64,000 nt of DNA from Myxococcales bacterium. Lineage in GTDB: Bacteria; Myxococcota_A; Polyangia; Polyangiales; Houyiibacteriaceae. The translations under genes and the position numbers were made by a program. Below are positions 1 to 9,753 of the stretch, in pieces. Under the pieces are notes generated by a model that saw only the letters and a program-made list of their open reading frames with translations, searched no databases and had not been told where the DNA came from. The stretch is from assembly GCA_019637115.1 (NCBI GenBank), contig JAHBWH010000025.1, forward strand, positions 1 to 64,000. The letters are read 5' to 3'. Position 1 is the first letter of the stretch. Every line of letters begins with the position of its first letter.

Positions 1-1733
<1,733 letters not shown>

Positions 1734-1877
1734 CCCTGCCGCTGCGCCCGCCCATCCGCTGACGCGCTCCCTCCGCTCTCGGCGGCGAGCGGTCCCGCTC
1801 CGCCTCGCCGAGCGGAGGCATCCACCGCCGAGCATACGGAGGAAGCGCGACCGGTCTCGCGCCGCCGAGCGGCGGGA

Positions 1878-2768
1878 TCAGCCGCCGAGCGTTCGGTGGA
1901 CGAGCGCGACGAGCTCGGCCTGCCGGCCGGTGCTCGTCTTGCGGAAGATGTTGCGCAGGTGAGTGCGGACGGTCGCGTCCGCGATGTTGAGCTCGGCGGC
2001 GATGGCAGCCAGCGCGTGACCGTCCGCAAGCCGCGTCGCCACGCGCGCCTCGGTGCGGGTGAGGCCGAGGCGCTCCTGGAGCAGGAGCGTGGCAGAGCGG
2101 CGATCGGGCTCCTCGAGCAGGTCGAGGATCTGGGCGAGGATCGCACCGCGTGCTTCGCGGTCGAACGCCGAGAGCGCCTCGAGCAGGCTCGTCGCCGCGT
2201 GCCGCGCCGCGACGCCTTCGCGGCGCGGCGGCTCGGTGTCGCCGAAGTGGACCTCGTAGATGCCCCCGTCCTCGCGCACCTCCGAAGAGACCAGCGCGTC
2301 GGGGCGCCCGTAGAGGCGCGGGAGGCCGCGGAGGGCCCCCGTGATCATGTGGAAGGTACCGAGCGAGGGGGCAGCCCCCGGGGTGAGGCCCACGATCCAC
2401 GAGAGGGACGAGCCGCTCACCTCGAAGCGCTCGAAGCGGAGCGGGCAGACGAGGCCCCAAAGCGAGATGATCACGCGATAGGCCGTCGCGGGCTTCGAGA
2501 GTGTCTCGGTGAGCGTCCGGTGGAGCGGCGTCGACTCGGCGATGTGGGCGCCGACGTCTTCCGCGCCGCCGTCCCCGAGGTGAGCGTGGATCCGGGACGC
2601 GACCTGTACGACCTCCCGCCAGCGCAGCCGGTAACCGGGGCAGGCGAGGTCGTCATGATCGAAAGGGAGCCCGTGGAGGAGGCGGTGTCCGTCCAGGCCG
2701 TGCGCCTGCGCGGAGGTGACCGCCTGATGGACGAAGAAACCCCAGACGAGGTGCTCCGGCTCATGCAT
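1878..2768 (-). CDS. LuxR-type transcriptional regulator
   Basis: A 296-residue protein with a C-terminal LuxR/GerE helix-turn-helix (LTRTEARVATRLADG through ATVRTHLRNIFRKTSTGRQAEL over the last 65 residues), the usual position for this family. The N-terminal 220 residues match no named sensor domain I can assign. They contain Trp and His residues and a central hydrophobic segment, as in the ligand-sensing halves of many myxobacterial LuxR/AraC-like regulators. I chose the ATG at 2768 (MHEPEH) over an upstream in-frame start at 2822, because the extra 18 residues are low-complexity and the upstream start falls at a palindrome. The upstream region holds several palindromes (separate entries) that are natural candidates for its own operators; this is inference. 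The target pathway is unknown. Confidence 0.85.
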   Translation of the reverse strand: MHEPEHLVWGFFVHQAVTSAQAHGLDGHRLLHGLPFDHDDLACPGYRLRWREVVQVASRIHAHLGDGGAEDVGAHIAESTPLHRTLTETLSKPATAYRVIISLWGLVCPLRFERFEVSGSSLSWIVGLTPGAAPSLGTFHMITGALRGLPRLYGRPDALVSSEVREDGGIYEVHFGDTEPPRREGVAARHAATSLLEALSAFDREARGAILAQILDLLEEPDRRSATLLLQERLGLTRTEARVATRLADGHALAAIAAELNIADATVRTHLRNIFRKTSTGRQAELVALVHRTLGG

Positions 2769-2821
2769 CGCGCACCCCCATCGGGAGCGAGGGATCGAGC
2801 CAAAAGACGAACCGCGTGACA

Positions 2822-2841
2822 TCTACCTCGAACGAGGTAGA
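2822..2841. repeat. Palindrome 1 of the upstream family
   Basis: Inverted repeat TCTACCTCG-AA-CGAGGTAGA with 9-base perfect arms. It lies about 55 bases upstream of the chosen start of the LuxR-type gene and overlaps an alternative start. This is compatible with an operator for a dimeric regulator, but no binding is shown. Confidence 0.6.
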
Positions 2842-2874
2842 CGCGGACCCTTCGGACGCGTCCCGAGCCCCAGC

Positions 2875-2896
2875 ATCTACTCCATTTGGAGTAGAT
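2875..2896. repeat. Palindrome 2 (CCATTTGG core)
   Basis: Perfect 10-base arms ATCTACTCCA / TGGAGTAGAT around TT. It shares its outer TCTAC/GTAGA with palindrome 1 and its core with palindrome 3. It lies upstream of the LuxR-type gene. Confidence 0.7.
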
Positions 2897-3234
2897 CGGC
2901 GCCGAGCGAGCGACGAGCGAGGGAGCTTCGAGTCGGTGGGGAGGGGGAGGGGCGGACTCACCAGGTGGGTGACGAGGTCGGGTTGGCAGGTCTGACGGCG
3001 TAGACTGCAGGAGTGACCTCGACGCCCCCGCGCTCGCCCAAGCGCAGCCGGCGTCAACTCCAGCGGTTCACGAAGTCAGTGGGTTAGTCGGGGGAGGCTC
3101 GGACGCTCGGAACCGATCGCTCGGTCTCACGGCCGCGGTCACGACCCCACGTTCCATATCATACACTCAGTGCCGAGATCATGCGGAGAGAAAGTTTGGC
3201 GATCTCGATGACTTGGCCGCAACCGAGACTCCAT

Positions 3235-3256
3235 GTCTCACCCATTTGGGTGAGAC
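3235..3256. repeat. Palindrome 3 (CCATTTGG core)
   Basis: Perfect 10-base arms GTCTCACCCA / TGGGTGAGAC around TT. The core is that of palindrome 2; the flanks differ but are changed symmetrically so that pairing is kept. A looser relative with core CCATTTGA and partly paired flanks (TCCC/GGGA) follows at about 3293-3312. Confidence 0.7.
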
Positions 3257-3517
3257 GCATCGACTGCAATATTGGACAAGTCGGCAACAGCATCCCCCAT
3301 TTGAGGGAGACTCGACGCACCTGCGACAGGGCTGCCCTGACAGAAAAAGGCAGTGAGAGCCCCGCTCACCAACCCGCGGGCCCAGATCCGTCACCAAGTC
3401 GTGAAGGATGGCGCACGTCACCCTGGCGGCCGTGGAGTGCCTTGCTCAGTGGGACAGCGGCGTGCGCTCAGGCTGTCACACCAGCGAGCGCCGATGACGA
3501 GCTCGAGCGCGTCCGGC

Positions 3518-3958
3518 TCAAGGCGGCGCTCCGCGCATCTCGAGGACGGCGGCGCAGCTCACCTGGCTGGGCTGGACTTCGCTGCGCATGGAGGGACGCC
3601 CCCACGCTCCTGCCTGCTCGGCCTGGTAGAGCAGGACGGCCAGTCCGTAACAATTCCCGGACTGTCCGCCCCGATAGTAGATGACGGCCGGCACGAAACG
3701 GTGGCTCACGACGCCGAGGTCGGTTCGGTCCATGAGCCAATCACCATCCAGGAGATAGGCGCGCAGCACCGTGGGCGGAGGAGTGGCGTAGCCCCGCGCC
3801 CATTCGAGCGCCGCCTCGTCGAGGAGGGCTTCTCCCTCGGGAAAGTCCACCTTCGGCGGCTCCTCGGGCTTCAGGCCGCTCCCGGCTCCTCGGGTGCCTG
3901 CCCCGCACGCCAAGAGCGGAGCCAGCACCCATGCCCAACGCGACGGCCGGTTCCCCAT
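3518..3958 (-). CDS. Small putative lipoprotein, unknown function
   Basis: A 146-residue protein starting at the ATG at 3958. The N-terminus has a basic n-region, a hydrophobic segment and a lipobox (LAPLLAC), so an outer- or inner-membrane lipoprotein is likely. The mature part has three Cys and a YYRGGQSGNCYGLAVLLY stretch; I recognise no family. A strong GAGGAGG lies immediately upstream of the ATG, but its spacing is very short, so a slightly different start is possible. It lies 60 bases downstream of the GMC oxidoreductase on the same strand and could be co-transcribed. The codon bias of the frame is consistent with a real gene, though weaker than in its neighbours. Confidence 0.55.
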   Translation of the reverse strand: MGNRPSRWAWVLAPLLACGAGTRGAGSGLKPEEPPKVDFPEGEALLDEAALEWARGYATPPPTVLRAYLLDGDWLMDRTDLGVVSHRFVPAVIYYRGGQSGNCYGLAVLLYQAEQAGAWGRPSMRSEVQPSQVSCAAVLEMRGAPP

Positions 3959-4018
3959 ACCTCCTCGTACCAGCCGTCCCCGCCTTCGAACAGGGGTGTG
4001 ACCCATCTCGCGCGGTGC

Positions 4019-5608
4019 TCAGCCAGGGCTCGCGATGACCCGCGCCGCGCGGTGCGCGATCATCATCGTCGGCGCGTTCAGGGCTGCGACCGGCGTCCAT
4101 GGCATCACGCTCGCGTCCGCGACGCGGACGTTCTCCAGCCCGCGCACCCGGAGCGACCCAGGATCCACGACCGCGCCCCCGTCGACGCCCATGCGGCAGG
4201 TTCCAGCGTAGTGGTAGGTGGTCATCACGTTCTTGCGGGCCCACGCGGCGAGCCCGCGACGGGTGCGGTTCAGCGGCCCAGGGAGCAGCTCGCGCGCGCC
4301 GAGCTCGGTGAGCGGCGACTGGCGCGCGATGTCACGCGCCCGGAGCACTCCGTCGAGCATCACGTCGAGATCCTCGCGCTCGCGGAAGTAGCCGATGTCG
4401 ATGTCGGCGGGGACCTCGGGGTCGACGCTGCGCACGCGCACCGATCCGCGACTCTTCGGTTTGCCCAAGATCACGACGACGCCCCAGAGGCGCTCGACCA
4501 GGCGCCGGACGACGTCCGCCTCGAAGGCTCGCGCGATCCCGGACCGCATCCACCCGGCGAGGGGCGTGTGGTCATAGAGCGAAGGAGGCAGCGCGATGCC
4601 CGGCAGCAGCCGGATGAGCCCCTCGCGGAACGACGAGCGCGCCGGATAGAAGACGTAGCAGCTGTCGCTCTGTTGCAGGGGAAGATCCGTCGAAGGGCGG
4701 GCGCGGTGGAACCCGTAGAGCTGCGGGTAGACGCAGTCGATCGCCTGGCGGGCGAGGAAGAAGAGCTGGAGGTTCGGGTGGTCGTGGAGGTTGCCCCCGA
4801 CGCTCGGGAGATCGTGCGCGACCTGGACGCCGACCGAGCGGAGGTGGTGGGGGTCGCCCACGCCGGAGCGCTGCAAGATCGTCGGCGTCACGAGGGCACC
4901 AGCGCAGAGGATGACCTCCTCGGTCGGGCGAACGACGTGAGCGCCGTTCCCGCGCCACCGCACCGCGACGCACCGCCCGTGCTCGATGTCGAGCCGGTCG
5001 ACCGAGGCGCCGGTGATCACCGTGAGGTTCGGACAGGACTCCTGGGCCGGCGCGAGGAACGCCGCGAACGACGAGCGGCGCGCGTCGCCCTCGTAGTTCA
5101 TCCACTCGTAGCCGAGCACGCCGGAGAGATCTCCGTCGTTCAGATCCTCGCTCCGCCGAAAGCCCGCCTTCTCGGACGCGGCGATGCAGCGCTCGGTCCA
5201 GTCGGTCGGCGGACGGCGGTGGGGCCGCAGCGTCGCCTCGACGGCCTCGAAGTCGGGCACGACGTCGTCCCAATGCCAGCCCTCGGGCCAGCTCCGGAAG
5301 TCGAGGGCGTCACCGCGCGTGTAGACCATCGCATTGATCGAGCCGCTGCCACCGAGCCCGCGCCCCGACCCCATGAAGAGGCGGCGCGAGCCCCAGCGCC
5401 GGTCGACGACGCTGAAGCGCTCGTGCATCAGCGCGTCGTTGGTGAACGCCTCCTTGTAGCGGTCGGCGGCGAGCGTCTCGGGGTGCGCGCGCGCGTCGTC
5501 GCCCGCCTCGAGCAAGAGCACCTGCGCGTCCGGGAGCCGCCGCGCGAGCTCGCTCGCGACGACGCACCCGGCGGAGCCACCACCGACGATCACGTAGTCG
5601 TATCTCAT
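4019..5608 (-). CDS. GMC-family FAD-dependent oxidoreductase
   Basis: A 529-residue flavoprotein of the glucose-methanol-choline oxidoreductase family. The N-terminal dinucleotide-binding motif is DYVIVGGGSAGCVVASELA, followed by an acidic residue ending beta-2 (LLLEAGDD). GMC signature segments follow: GSGRGLGGSGSINAMVYTRG, and GAGALVTP-like ILCAGALVTPTILQRSGVGD. The C-terminal catalytic His region is present (MTTYHYAGTCRMG) with the closing ADASVMPWTPVAALNAPTM segment. The start ATG at 5608 sits directly before the FAD motif; longer versions add only low-complexity residues. The substrate is an alcohol but cannot be specified; the choline dehydrogenase name often attached to this family is not justified here. 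It is divergent from the DNA methyltransferase, with 103 bases between starts. Confidence 0.93.
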   Translation of the reverse strand: MRYDYVIVGGGSAGCVVASELARRLPDAQVLLLEAGDDARAHPETLAADRYKEAFTNDALMHERFSVVDRRWGSRRLFMGSGRGLGGSGSINAMVYTRGDALDFRSWPEGWHWDDVVPDFEAVEATLRPHRRPPTDWTERCIAASEKAGFRRSEDLNDGDLSGVLGYEWMNYEGDARRSSFAAFLAPAQESCPNLTVITGASVDRLDIEHGRCVAVRWRGNGAHVVRPTEEVILCAGALVTPTILQRSGVGDPHHLRSVGVQVAHDLPSVGGNLHDHPNLQLFFLARQAIDCVYPQLYGFHRARPSTDLPLQQSDSCYVFYPARSSFREGLIRLLPGIALPPSLYDHTPLAGWMRSGIARAFEADVVRRLVERLWGVVVILGKPKSRGSVRVRSVDPEVPADIDIGYFREREDLDVMLDGVLRARDIARQSPLTELGARELLPGPLNRTRRGLAAWARKNVMTTYHYAGTCRMGVDGGAVVDPGSLRVRGLENVRVADASVMPWTPVAALNAPTMMIAHRAARVIASPG

Positions 5609-5711
5609 GGGCGGCGGAGCATAGCGGACGGCGCGAAGAACCCACGCCGAAAGAGCCCCGACCCCGCGCCGACGCGACGCACGGTCCTTCTCGTGCGAGA
5701 CTCGGCGCCCG

Positions 5712-6800
5712 GTGATCAAATACCTCGGCTCGAAGCGCCTCCTGCTGCCGCACATCCTCGCGGCCGTCGGCGCGTTCCCCGACGTTCGGCGCGTCCTGGA
5801 TCCTTTCAGCGGCACCGCGCGGGTCGGGCGCGCGCTCCGCGAGGCCGGCTACGAGGTCGTCGCCTCCGACCTGCTGCGCTACGCGAGCACGCTCGCGCGC
5901 TGCTACGTCGCCGCCGACCCCGAGGTCGTGACCGCGCCCGCGCAGCGCATCTTGGACGAGCTCGCAGCCCTCCCCCCCTCACCGGGCTACGTCACGCAGG
6001 TCTTCTGCGAGGAGGCGCGCTTCTTCCACCCGAAGAACGGCGCTCGCATCGACGCGATGCGCGCGCGAATCCGCGAGCTCGCGCTCGAGCCGACGCTCGA
6101 GGCCGTCGTGCTCACCTCGTTGCTCGAGGCCGCGGATCGGGTCGACTCGACCACGGGCGTGCAGATGGCGTACCTCAAGGCGTACGCGCGCCGCGCTCAC
6201 AACGAGCTCACGCTGCGCATGCCGGCGCTCGTCCCCGGACGCGGCGAGGCGCTCGAGGGCGACGCCCGCGAGGTGGTGGGCGCGGTGGAGGCGGACCTTC
6301 TCTACCTCGACCCGCCCTACAACCAGCACTCTTACCTCGGCAATTACCACGTCTGGGAGACCCTCGCGCGCGGGGACACTCCCGAGACGTACGGGGTCGC
6401 GAAGAAGCGCGTCGACTGTCGGGAGCGACGCAGCGACTTCAACTCGCGCGTGCGCATCGCGGAGGCGCTCGCGGAGGTCATCACGAGCGCGCGCGCGCGC
6501 CACCTCGTCGTGAGCTTCAGCGACGAGGGCTTCCTCGACCGCGCGACGCTGGAGGCGATGCTCGCGCCTCGCGGGCACGTCGGCGTCGCCCGCGTCCGCT
6601 ACGCCCGCTACGTTGGCGCCAAGATCGGCATCCACGACCCGAGCGGACGCCGCGTGGGCAAGGTCTCCCACACGAAGAACCACGAGCTCCTCTTCGTCGT
6701 CTCCCCCGACCGCGCGTCGGTCGAGCGAGCGATCGCGGCCGTCGAGGCGCTCGGCTCCCCCGTCTCAGAGTCGAGCCAGGTCCCGCTCCCCCTCGGGTGA
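5712..6800 (+). CDS. D12-class adenine-specific DNA methyltransferase (orphan)
   Basis: A 362-residue N6-adenine DNA methyltransferase with a GTG start. Its N-terminus (IKYLGSKRLLLPHI) is the opening motif of the D12/Dam-like class. The SAM-binding motif I is LDPFSGTARVGRALREAGY, and the catalytic motif IV is DPPYNQ (about residue 200). The segment after the catalytic motif is typical of modification enzymes of type II/IIS systems. No restriction endonuclease, specificity subunit or other defence gene lies nearby, so it appears to be a solitary methylase. It could act in epigenetic regulation or be the remnant of a restriction-modification system. Its recognition sequence cannot be inferred from sequence alone. 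Confidence 0.9.
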   Translation: MIKYLGSKRLLLPHILAAVGAFPDVRRVLDPFSGTARVGRALREAGYEVVASDLLRYASTLARCYVAADPEVVTAPAQRILDELAALPPSPGYVTQVFCEEARFFHPKNGARIDAMRARIRELALEPTLEAVVLTSLLEAADRVDSTTGVQMAYLKAYARRAHNELTLRMPALVPGRGEALEGDAREVVGAVEADLLYLDPPYNQHSYLGNYHVWETLARGDTPETYGVAKKRVDCRERRSDFNSRVRIAEALAEVITSARARHLVVSFSDEGFLDRATLEAMLAPRGHVGVARVRYARYVGAKIGIHDPSGRRVGKVSHTKNHELLFVVSPDRASVERAIAAVEALGSPVSESSQVPLPLG

Positions 6801-6839
6801 GCGCGCCCTCGCAGCTCTGGCAAGAGGCTGCAGCCAGCC

Positions 6840-8081
6840 TCAGATCGCGCGCGGGGGCACGGGCGGGATCGAGCGCTTCTTCGGCATGAAGGCGAGCCCT
6901 TCGAAGAGCGCCTGGGCCTCGGGCGGGAGCGGCTCGACGAGGTCGATGAGCTCCTGTTTGCGCAGGTAGATCTCCTCGCGGCGCCCGCCGTCGCGCTCGA
7001 ACTTCAGCGAGAGCTCCGTGGGGTTCGGGGAGTGTGCGTTCACCTGCGCCGCGATCGGCGCGAGGCGCGCGGCGATTCGCTCGAGCACCGCGCGCACGAG
7101 CCCGCGCTCGAAGACGTCGTGCTCGTCGAGCTGCGCGAAGACGAGGCGCGTCTTGCGCGCTACGAGCGACTGGCACTCTCGTCGGATCGCGTCGGCCACC
7201 TCCTTCAGCAGGTCGAGGTGCTCGCCCTGTGGCGCGAAGGGCGCGTCGCTCTCCCCGCCCTTGTCGCTCGCGCGGGTGACGCGGCCGAGCGGCTCCCCTT
7301 CGAGCCCGATGTCGAGGTCGAGGATGAACGCATCCCGAGGCGCGTCGGGCTTGCGACGCAGGTGGAGCTCCATCGAGTCGGGCCCGATCTCCAGATCGCT
7401 GATGTAGAGCTCGTCGAGCGTGTGCACGTCGGGGTGCAGGGAGCTGCGCAAGAAGGCCTTCTTGTAGCCGACCTGCAGGGTGACCCCTTGGATGATCTCG
7501 CCGAGCTTCCGCGGGCGGCTCCAGCGTGGGTCCCCCGTGACGTCGACCATGAAGCACGTGGTGAGCGCGCCAGGGTGGGTGAGCATCACCTGCCCGTGCG
7601 GCGTCGTGCCGCCGAGACTGAGCGAGAGCGCCCAGCCGAGCGTCGGGAGCGGATCGGCCAGGAGATACGCCGCGAGCACGTTGCGCAGCTCGGTCCGGCG
7701 CTCACGGATGCGCGTCGTCGCGTCGACCGACTCCGTGTCGAGGTGCTGCGCCCGCGCCTGCTTGGCGCTCGCGGCGACCCGCTCGACGTGCTCGAGGATC
7801 TGTCGCGCGTGCGGGGCGACGAGCTGCGGCGCTCGCGCGCGCGCGGCGCGGTCGGCGACGAGCGCCGTGACCCCGTCGAAGAAGCTCTGCAGCGCGTCGA
7901 TCGCGTGCAGGTGCTCCTGCGCGCGCTCGCCGAGGTTCTGCTCGAGCAGATCGGCCTCGTGCGAGAGCTGGAGCGCCCGGCTCGCCGCCTGGACGAACGA
8001 ACGCAGCTCCGCGAGGAAGTCGTAGCCGTCCGGGAAAGGCGAGGAGTCGCCGAAGAGGTAGGTGGGCACGATGGCTCCCAT
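6840..8081 (-). CDS. Unknown 413-residue protein, last gene of four-gene cassette
   Basis: A full-length gene by codon bias, starting at the ATG at 8081. The protein opens with MGAIVPTYLFGDSSPFP, then has a long helical, coiled-coil-prone region (residues 25-140, rich in Ala, Leu, Glu and Arg). A beta-rich middle follows (LGWALSLSLGG, HPGALTTCFMVDVTG), then a second helical region and a short Pro-rich end. There is no signal peptide, membrane segment or catalytic motif that I recognise. It is the last of four same-strand genes (10911 down to 6840), two of which encode zinc ribbons, so it probably works with them. The leader can form a hairpin that covers its ribosome-binding site (separate entry). 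Function unknown. Confidence 0.8.
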   Translation of the reverse strand: MGAIVPTYLFGDSSPFPDGYDFLAELRSFVQAASRALQLSHEADLLEQNLGERAQEHLHAIDALQSFFDGVTALVADRAARARAPQLVAPHARQILEHVERVAASAKQARAQHLDTESVDATTRIRERRTELRNVLAAYLLADPLPTLGWALSLSLGGTTPHGQVMLTHPGALTTCFMVDVTGDPRWSRPRKLGEIIQGVTLQVGYKKAFLRSSLHPDVHTLDELYISDLEIGPDSMELHLRRKPDAPRDAFILDLDIGLEGEPLGRVTRASDKGGESDAPFAPQGEHLDLLKEVADAIRRECQSLVARKTRLVFAQLDEHDVFERGLVRAVLERIAARLAPIAAQVNAHSPNPTELSLKFERDGGRREEIYLRKQELIDLVEPLPPEAQALFEGLAFMPKKRSIPPVPPRAI

Positions 8082-8086
8082 CGTAT

Positions 8087-8104
8087 CCTTTCGAGGACGA
8101 AAGG
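8087..8104 (-). promoter_or_regulatory. Hairpin overlapping the ribosome-binding site of the 6840-8081 gene
   Basis: Perfect 7-base stem CCTTTCG / CGAAAGG with a 4-base loop, ending five bases before the ATG at 8081. On the transcribed strand the purine-rich AAAGGA that would serve as the Shine-Dalgarno sequence lies in and just after the 3' arm. The hairpin could therefore limit translation initiation. Structural effect inferred from base pairing only. Confidence 0.4.
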
Positions 8105-8199
8105 TGCAGTTCCCCGCCCGAGGCGACCGATGGACTCCCGACGCCAGGGGTATGCGTCAGGCCCCGAACCGTCGAACGAGCACCTTCGGGGAGGTGGCC

Positions 8200-9015
8200 T
8201 CAGGTGTAGCGCTTGCCTTTGGCGCGCACCCAGACCTGGTTGTTCTCGAGCGAGTATTTGTAGAAGAAGATCATCCGGCTCTCGATGAACGCCTCGTCGA
8301 CCGGCTCGTTGCGCAGACGCGCGCGCTCCTCGGCGAGGGTGCGCCAATAGCTGCGCTCCATGCGCTCCCACTCCTCGAGGCTCTCGACGGGCTCGGGCGC
8401 CCAATCACGCGCGCGGCGCCAGCGATCCACCTGCACGCGTTGGCGCTCGATCGCGTGGCGAATCGGGAGGGCCGCAGCCTCCGCGAGGTTCGTCACCCCG
8501 AACCCGAAGTAGGCGTAGACCGCCGGCGGCGGCGCCACCTGGTTGACGACGCCACAGTGGCCGCAGGTCACCGCCTCCACCTCGAGCCGATTCTTCACCG
8601 CGAGCGGCGCGCCGCAGCTCGTGCACGGCGCAGGCTGCTCGATCGCCGCGAGCGCCCGCGGGAAGGCGTCGCGCGCGAGGTCGCTGAGCCACCGCGCCTT
8701 CGCGAGCGTCCACCGCTCGTCGAAGGTGAGCTCGGCGTCCTGCTTCATGTCGAGGCCCCGATCGTGGAGCTTCGAGTCGACCTCGAACTTCTCGCCGACC
8801 TGATCGTCCCAGGTCTTCTCGATGCGATCCTTGAGCTGTTGGACGCGGTGATCGAGGCCCGTGATCGCGTTGCCGAGCGGCAACGAATCATCGGGGTGCT
8901 GCGCACCGATCGCCTTCACGCCGGGCTCGGCCTCGGTGCAGATCTCGTCGAGTCGCTCGAAGATCTTGTCGAGGAACGCCTGCCAACGCTGGACCAACGC
9001 TTCGTGCTCGCTCAT
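8200..9015 (-). CDS. Zinc-ribbon protein of unknown function
   Basis: A 271-residue protein with a GGAG ribosome-binding site just before the ATG at 9015. The first 130 residues are helical and charged. A zinc ribbon follows at about residues 131-160 (CTSCGAPL ... CGHCG, two CxxC knuckles about 18 residues apart). The C-terminal third is again helical, with many Trp and Arg (RWRRARDWAPEP, WERMERSYWRTL), and ends in a basic tail. No transmembrane segment. It lies between two other uncharacterised genes on the same strand; the 9216-9695 gene upstream also has a C-terminal zinc ribbon. This shared feature suggests a common assembly or metal-dependent role, which is inference. Confidence 0.8.
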   Translation of the reverse strand: MSEHEALVQRWQAFLDKIFERLDEICTEAEPGVKAIGAQHPDDSLPLGNAITGLDHRVQQLKDRIEKTWDDQVGEKFEVDSKLHDRGLDMKQDAELTFDERWTLAKARWLSDLARDAFPRALAAIEQPAPCTSCGAPLAVKNRLEVEAVTCGHCGVVNQVAPPPAVYAYFGFGVTNLAEAAALPIRHAIERQRVQVDRWRRARDWAPEPVESLEEWERMERSYWRTLAEERARLRNEPVDEAFIESRMIFFYKYSLENNQVWVRAKGKRYT

Positions 9016-9080
9016 CTCGTCTCCCCATTCGCTCGTCGCGGCGACGCCGCCGCTGATTCACCCGACCTCGTGCGCTCCCC

Positions 9081-9136
9081 CTCGGTCACCCTGCCTCGGT
9101 CGCCGCGCCTCGGTCGTCGCGCCTCCGTCACCGCGC
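9081..9136. repeat. 14-base tandem repeat, four copies
   Basis: Four consecutive copies of CTCGGTCGCCGCGC with a few substitutions, in the 200-base gap between two zinc-ribbon genes. The rest of the gap shows nothing recognisable. Confidence 0.7.
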
Positions 9137-9215
9137 CACGTGCGCTCCGCCTGGCGCTCGCGCCCTCTCTGCGAGCCGCTCGGGCCGCGAAGCGCGGCTC
9201 CGTCCGGAAGGCGGG

Positions 9216-9695
9216 TCAGGTCTGCGCCTTCGGATCACCGTAGAGGAAGCGACCGCAGTGCATGCACTCGAAGACGAGCGCCTGCGTCTGTCGCGCGCCA
9301 CAAGTGCGACAGCGCGCCGCGTCCGTCAGCTTCACCTTGCCATAGCGCTCTTTCCACCAGCCGACGTGGGCGGTCGCGTTGGCGAAGATGGCCGCGAGGC
9401 CAGCTTTGGCGCCGGTGGCCGGCGCCGGCGCCACCTCGCTCATCGTGTCTCGCACGAGCTCGTCGACGCGCGCCGCGAGCGCGGGAGCTTCGGGTCCCCC
9501 GATCTGCTGCGCGGCCCCCTTCCCCCACGCCGCCACGGCCTCGAGGCACGCTCGCAGCTCCGCGTCCCGCGCCCCGAGCGGCGCGACACCGTAGCTCGCG
9601 CGCACGGGCTCCCACGGCTCCTCGTCGCGGTACGCGCCGAGGAGCCGCTCGCGGTGTGCGCCCACCGCGTCCGCCAGGTCGTAGAGGGTCATCAT
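9216..9695 (-). CDS. Small protein with C-terminal zinc ribbon
   Basis: A 159-residue protein. Residues 1-110 are predicted helical with no family match I recognise (MTLYDLADAVGAHRERLL). The C-terminus carries a zinc-ribbon pair CRTCG ... CMHCG. Tandem ATGs at 9695 and 9692 are both preceded by a GAAGAGG ribosome-binding site. It is 58 bases downstream of the 9754-10911 gene on the same strand and precedes another zinc-ribbon gene, consistent with one transcript. Function unknown. Confidence 0.78.
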   Translation of the reverse strand: MMTLYDLADAVGAHRERLLGAYRDEEPWEPVRASYGVAPLGARDAELRACLEAVAAWGKGAAQQIGGPEAPALAARVDELVRDTMSEVAPAPATGAKAGLAAIFANATAHVGWWKERYGKVKLTDAARCRTCGARQTQALVFECMHCGRFLYGDPKAQT

Positions 9696-9753
9696 GGTGC
9701 GCCTCTTCGCCGCCTGCGGATCACGGCCGCGCGGCGTTCCGGATCGGGGGACG

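Larger units (their letters stand above)
2769..3517. promoter_or_regulatory. Long intergenic region with palindrome family
   Basis: About 750 bases with no convincing gene; GC is lower than in the flanking genes. It holds at least three near-perfect inverted repeats and one imperfect one (2822-2841, 2875-2896, 3235-3256, about 3293-3312). Two share the core CCATTTGG with differing but self-complementary flanks. Reading frames that cross it have composition unlike the neighbouring genes. It probably carries the luxR-type gene's promoter and operators. Confidence 0.5.

Noticed and set aside
1798-1817. Terminator hairpin (CTCCGC/GCGGAG) after the Hsp70 gene
   Set aside because: The stem is short and lacks a T-tract; such stems are common by chance at this GC content.
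3353-6889. Plus-strand frame of 1178 residues
   Set aside because: It runs antisense through the lipoprotein and GMC genes and out of frame through the methyltransferase, and it has no domain or start signal.
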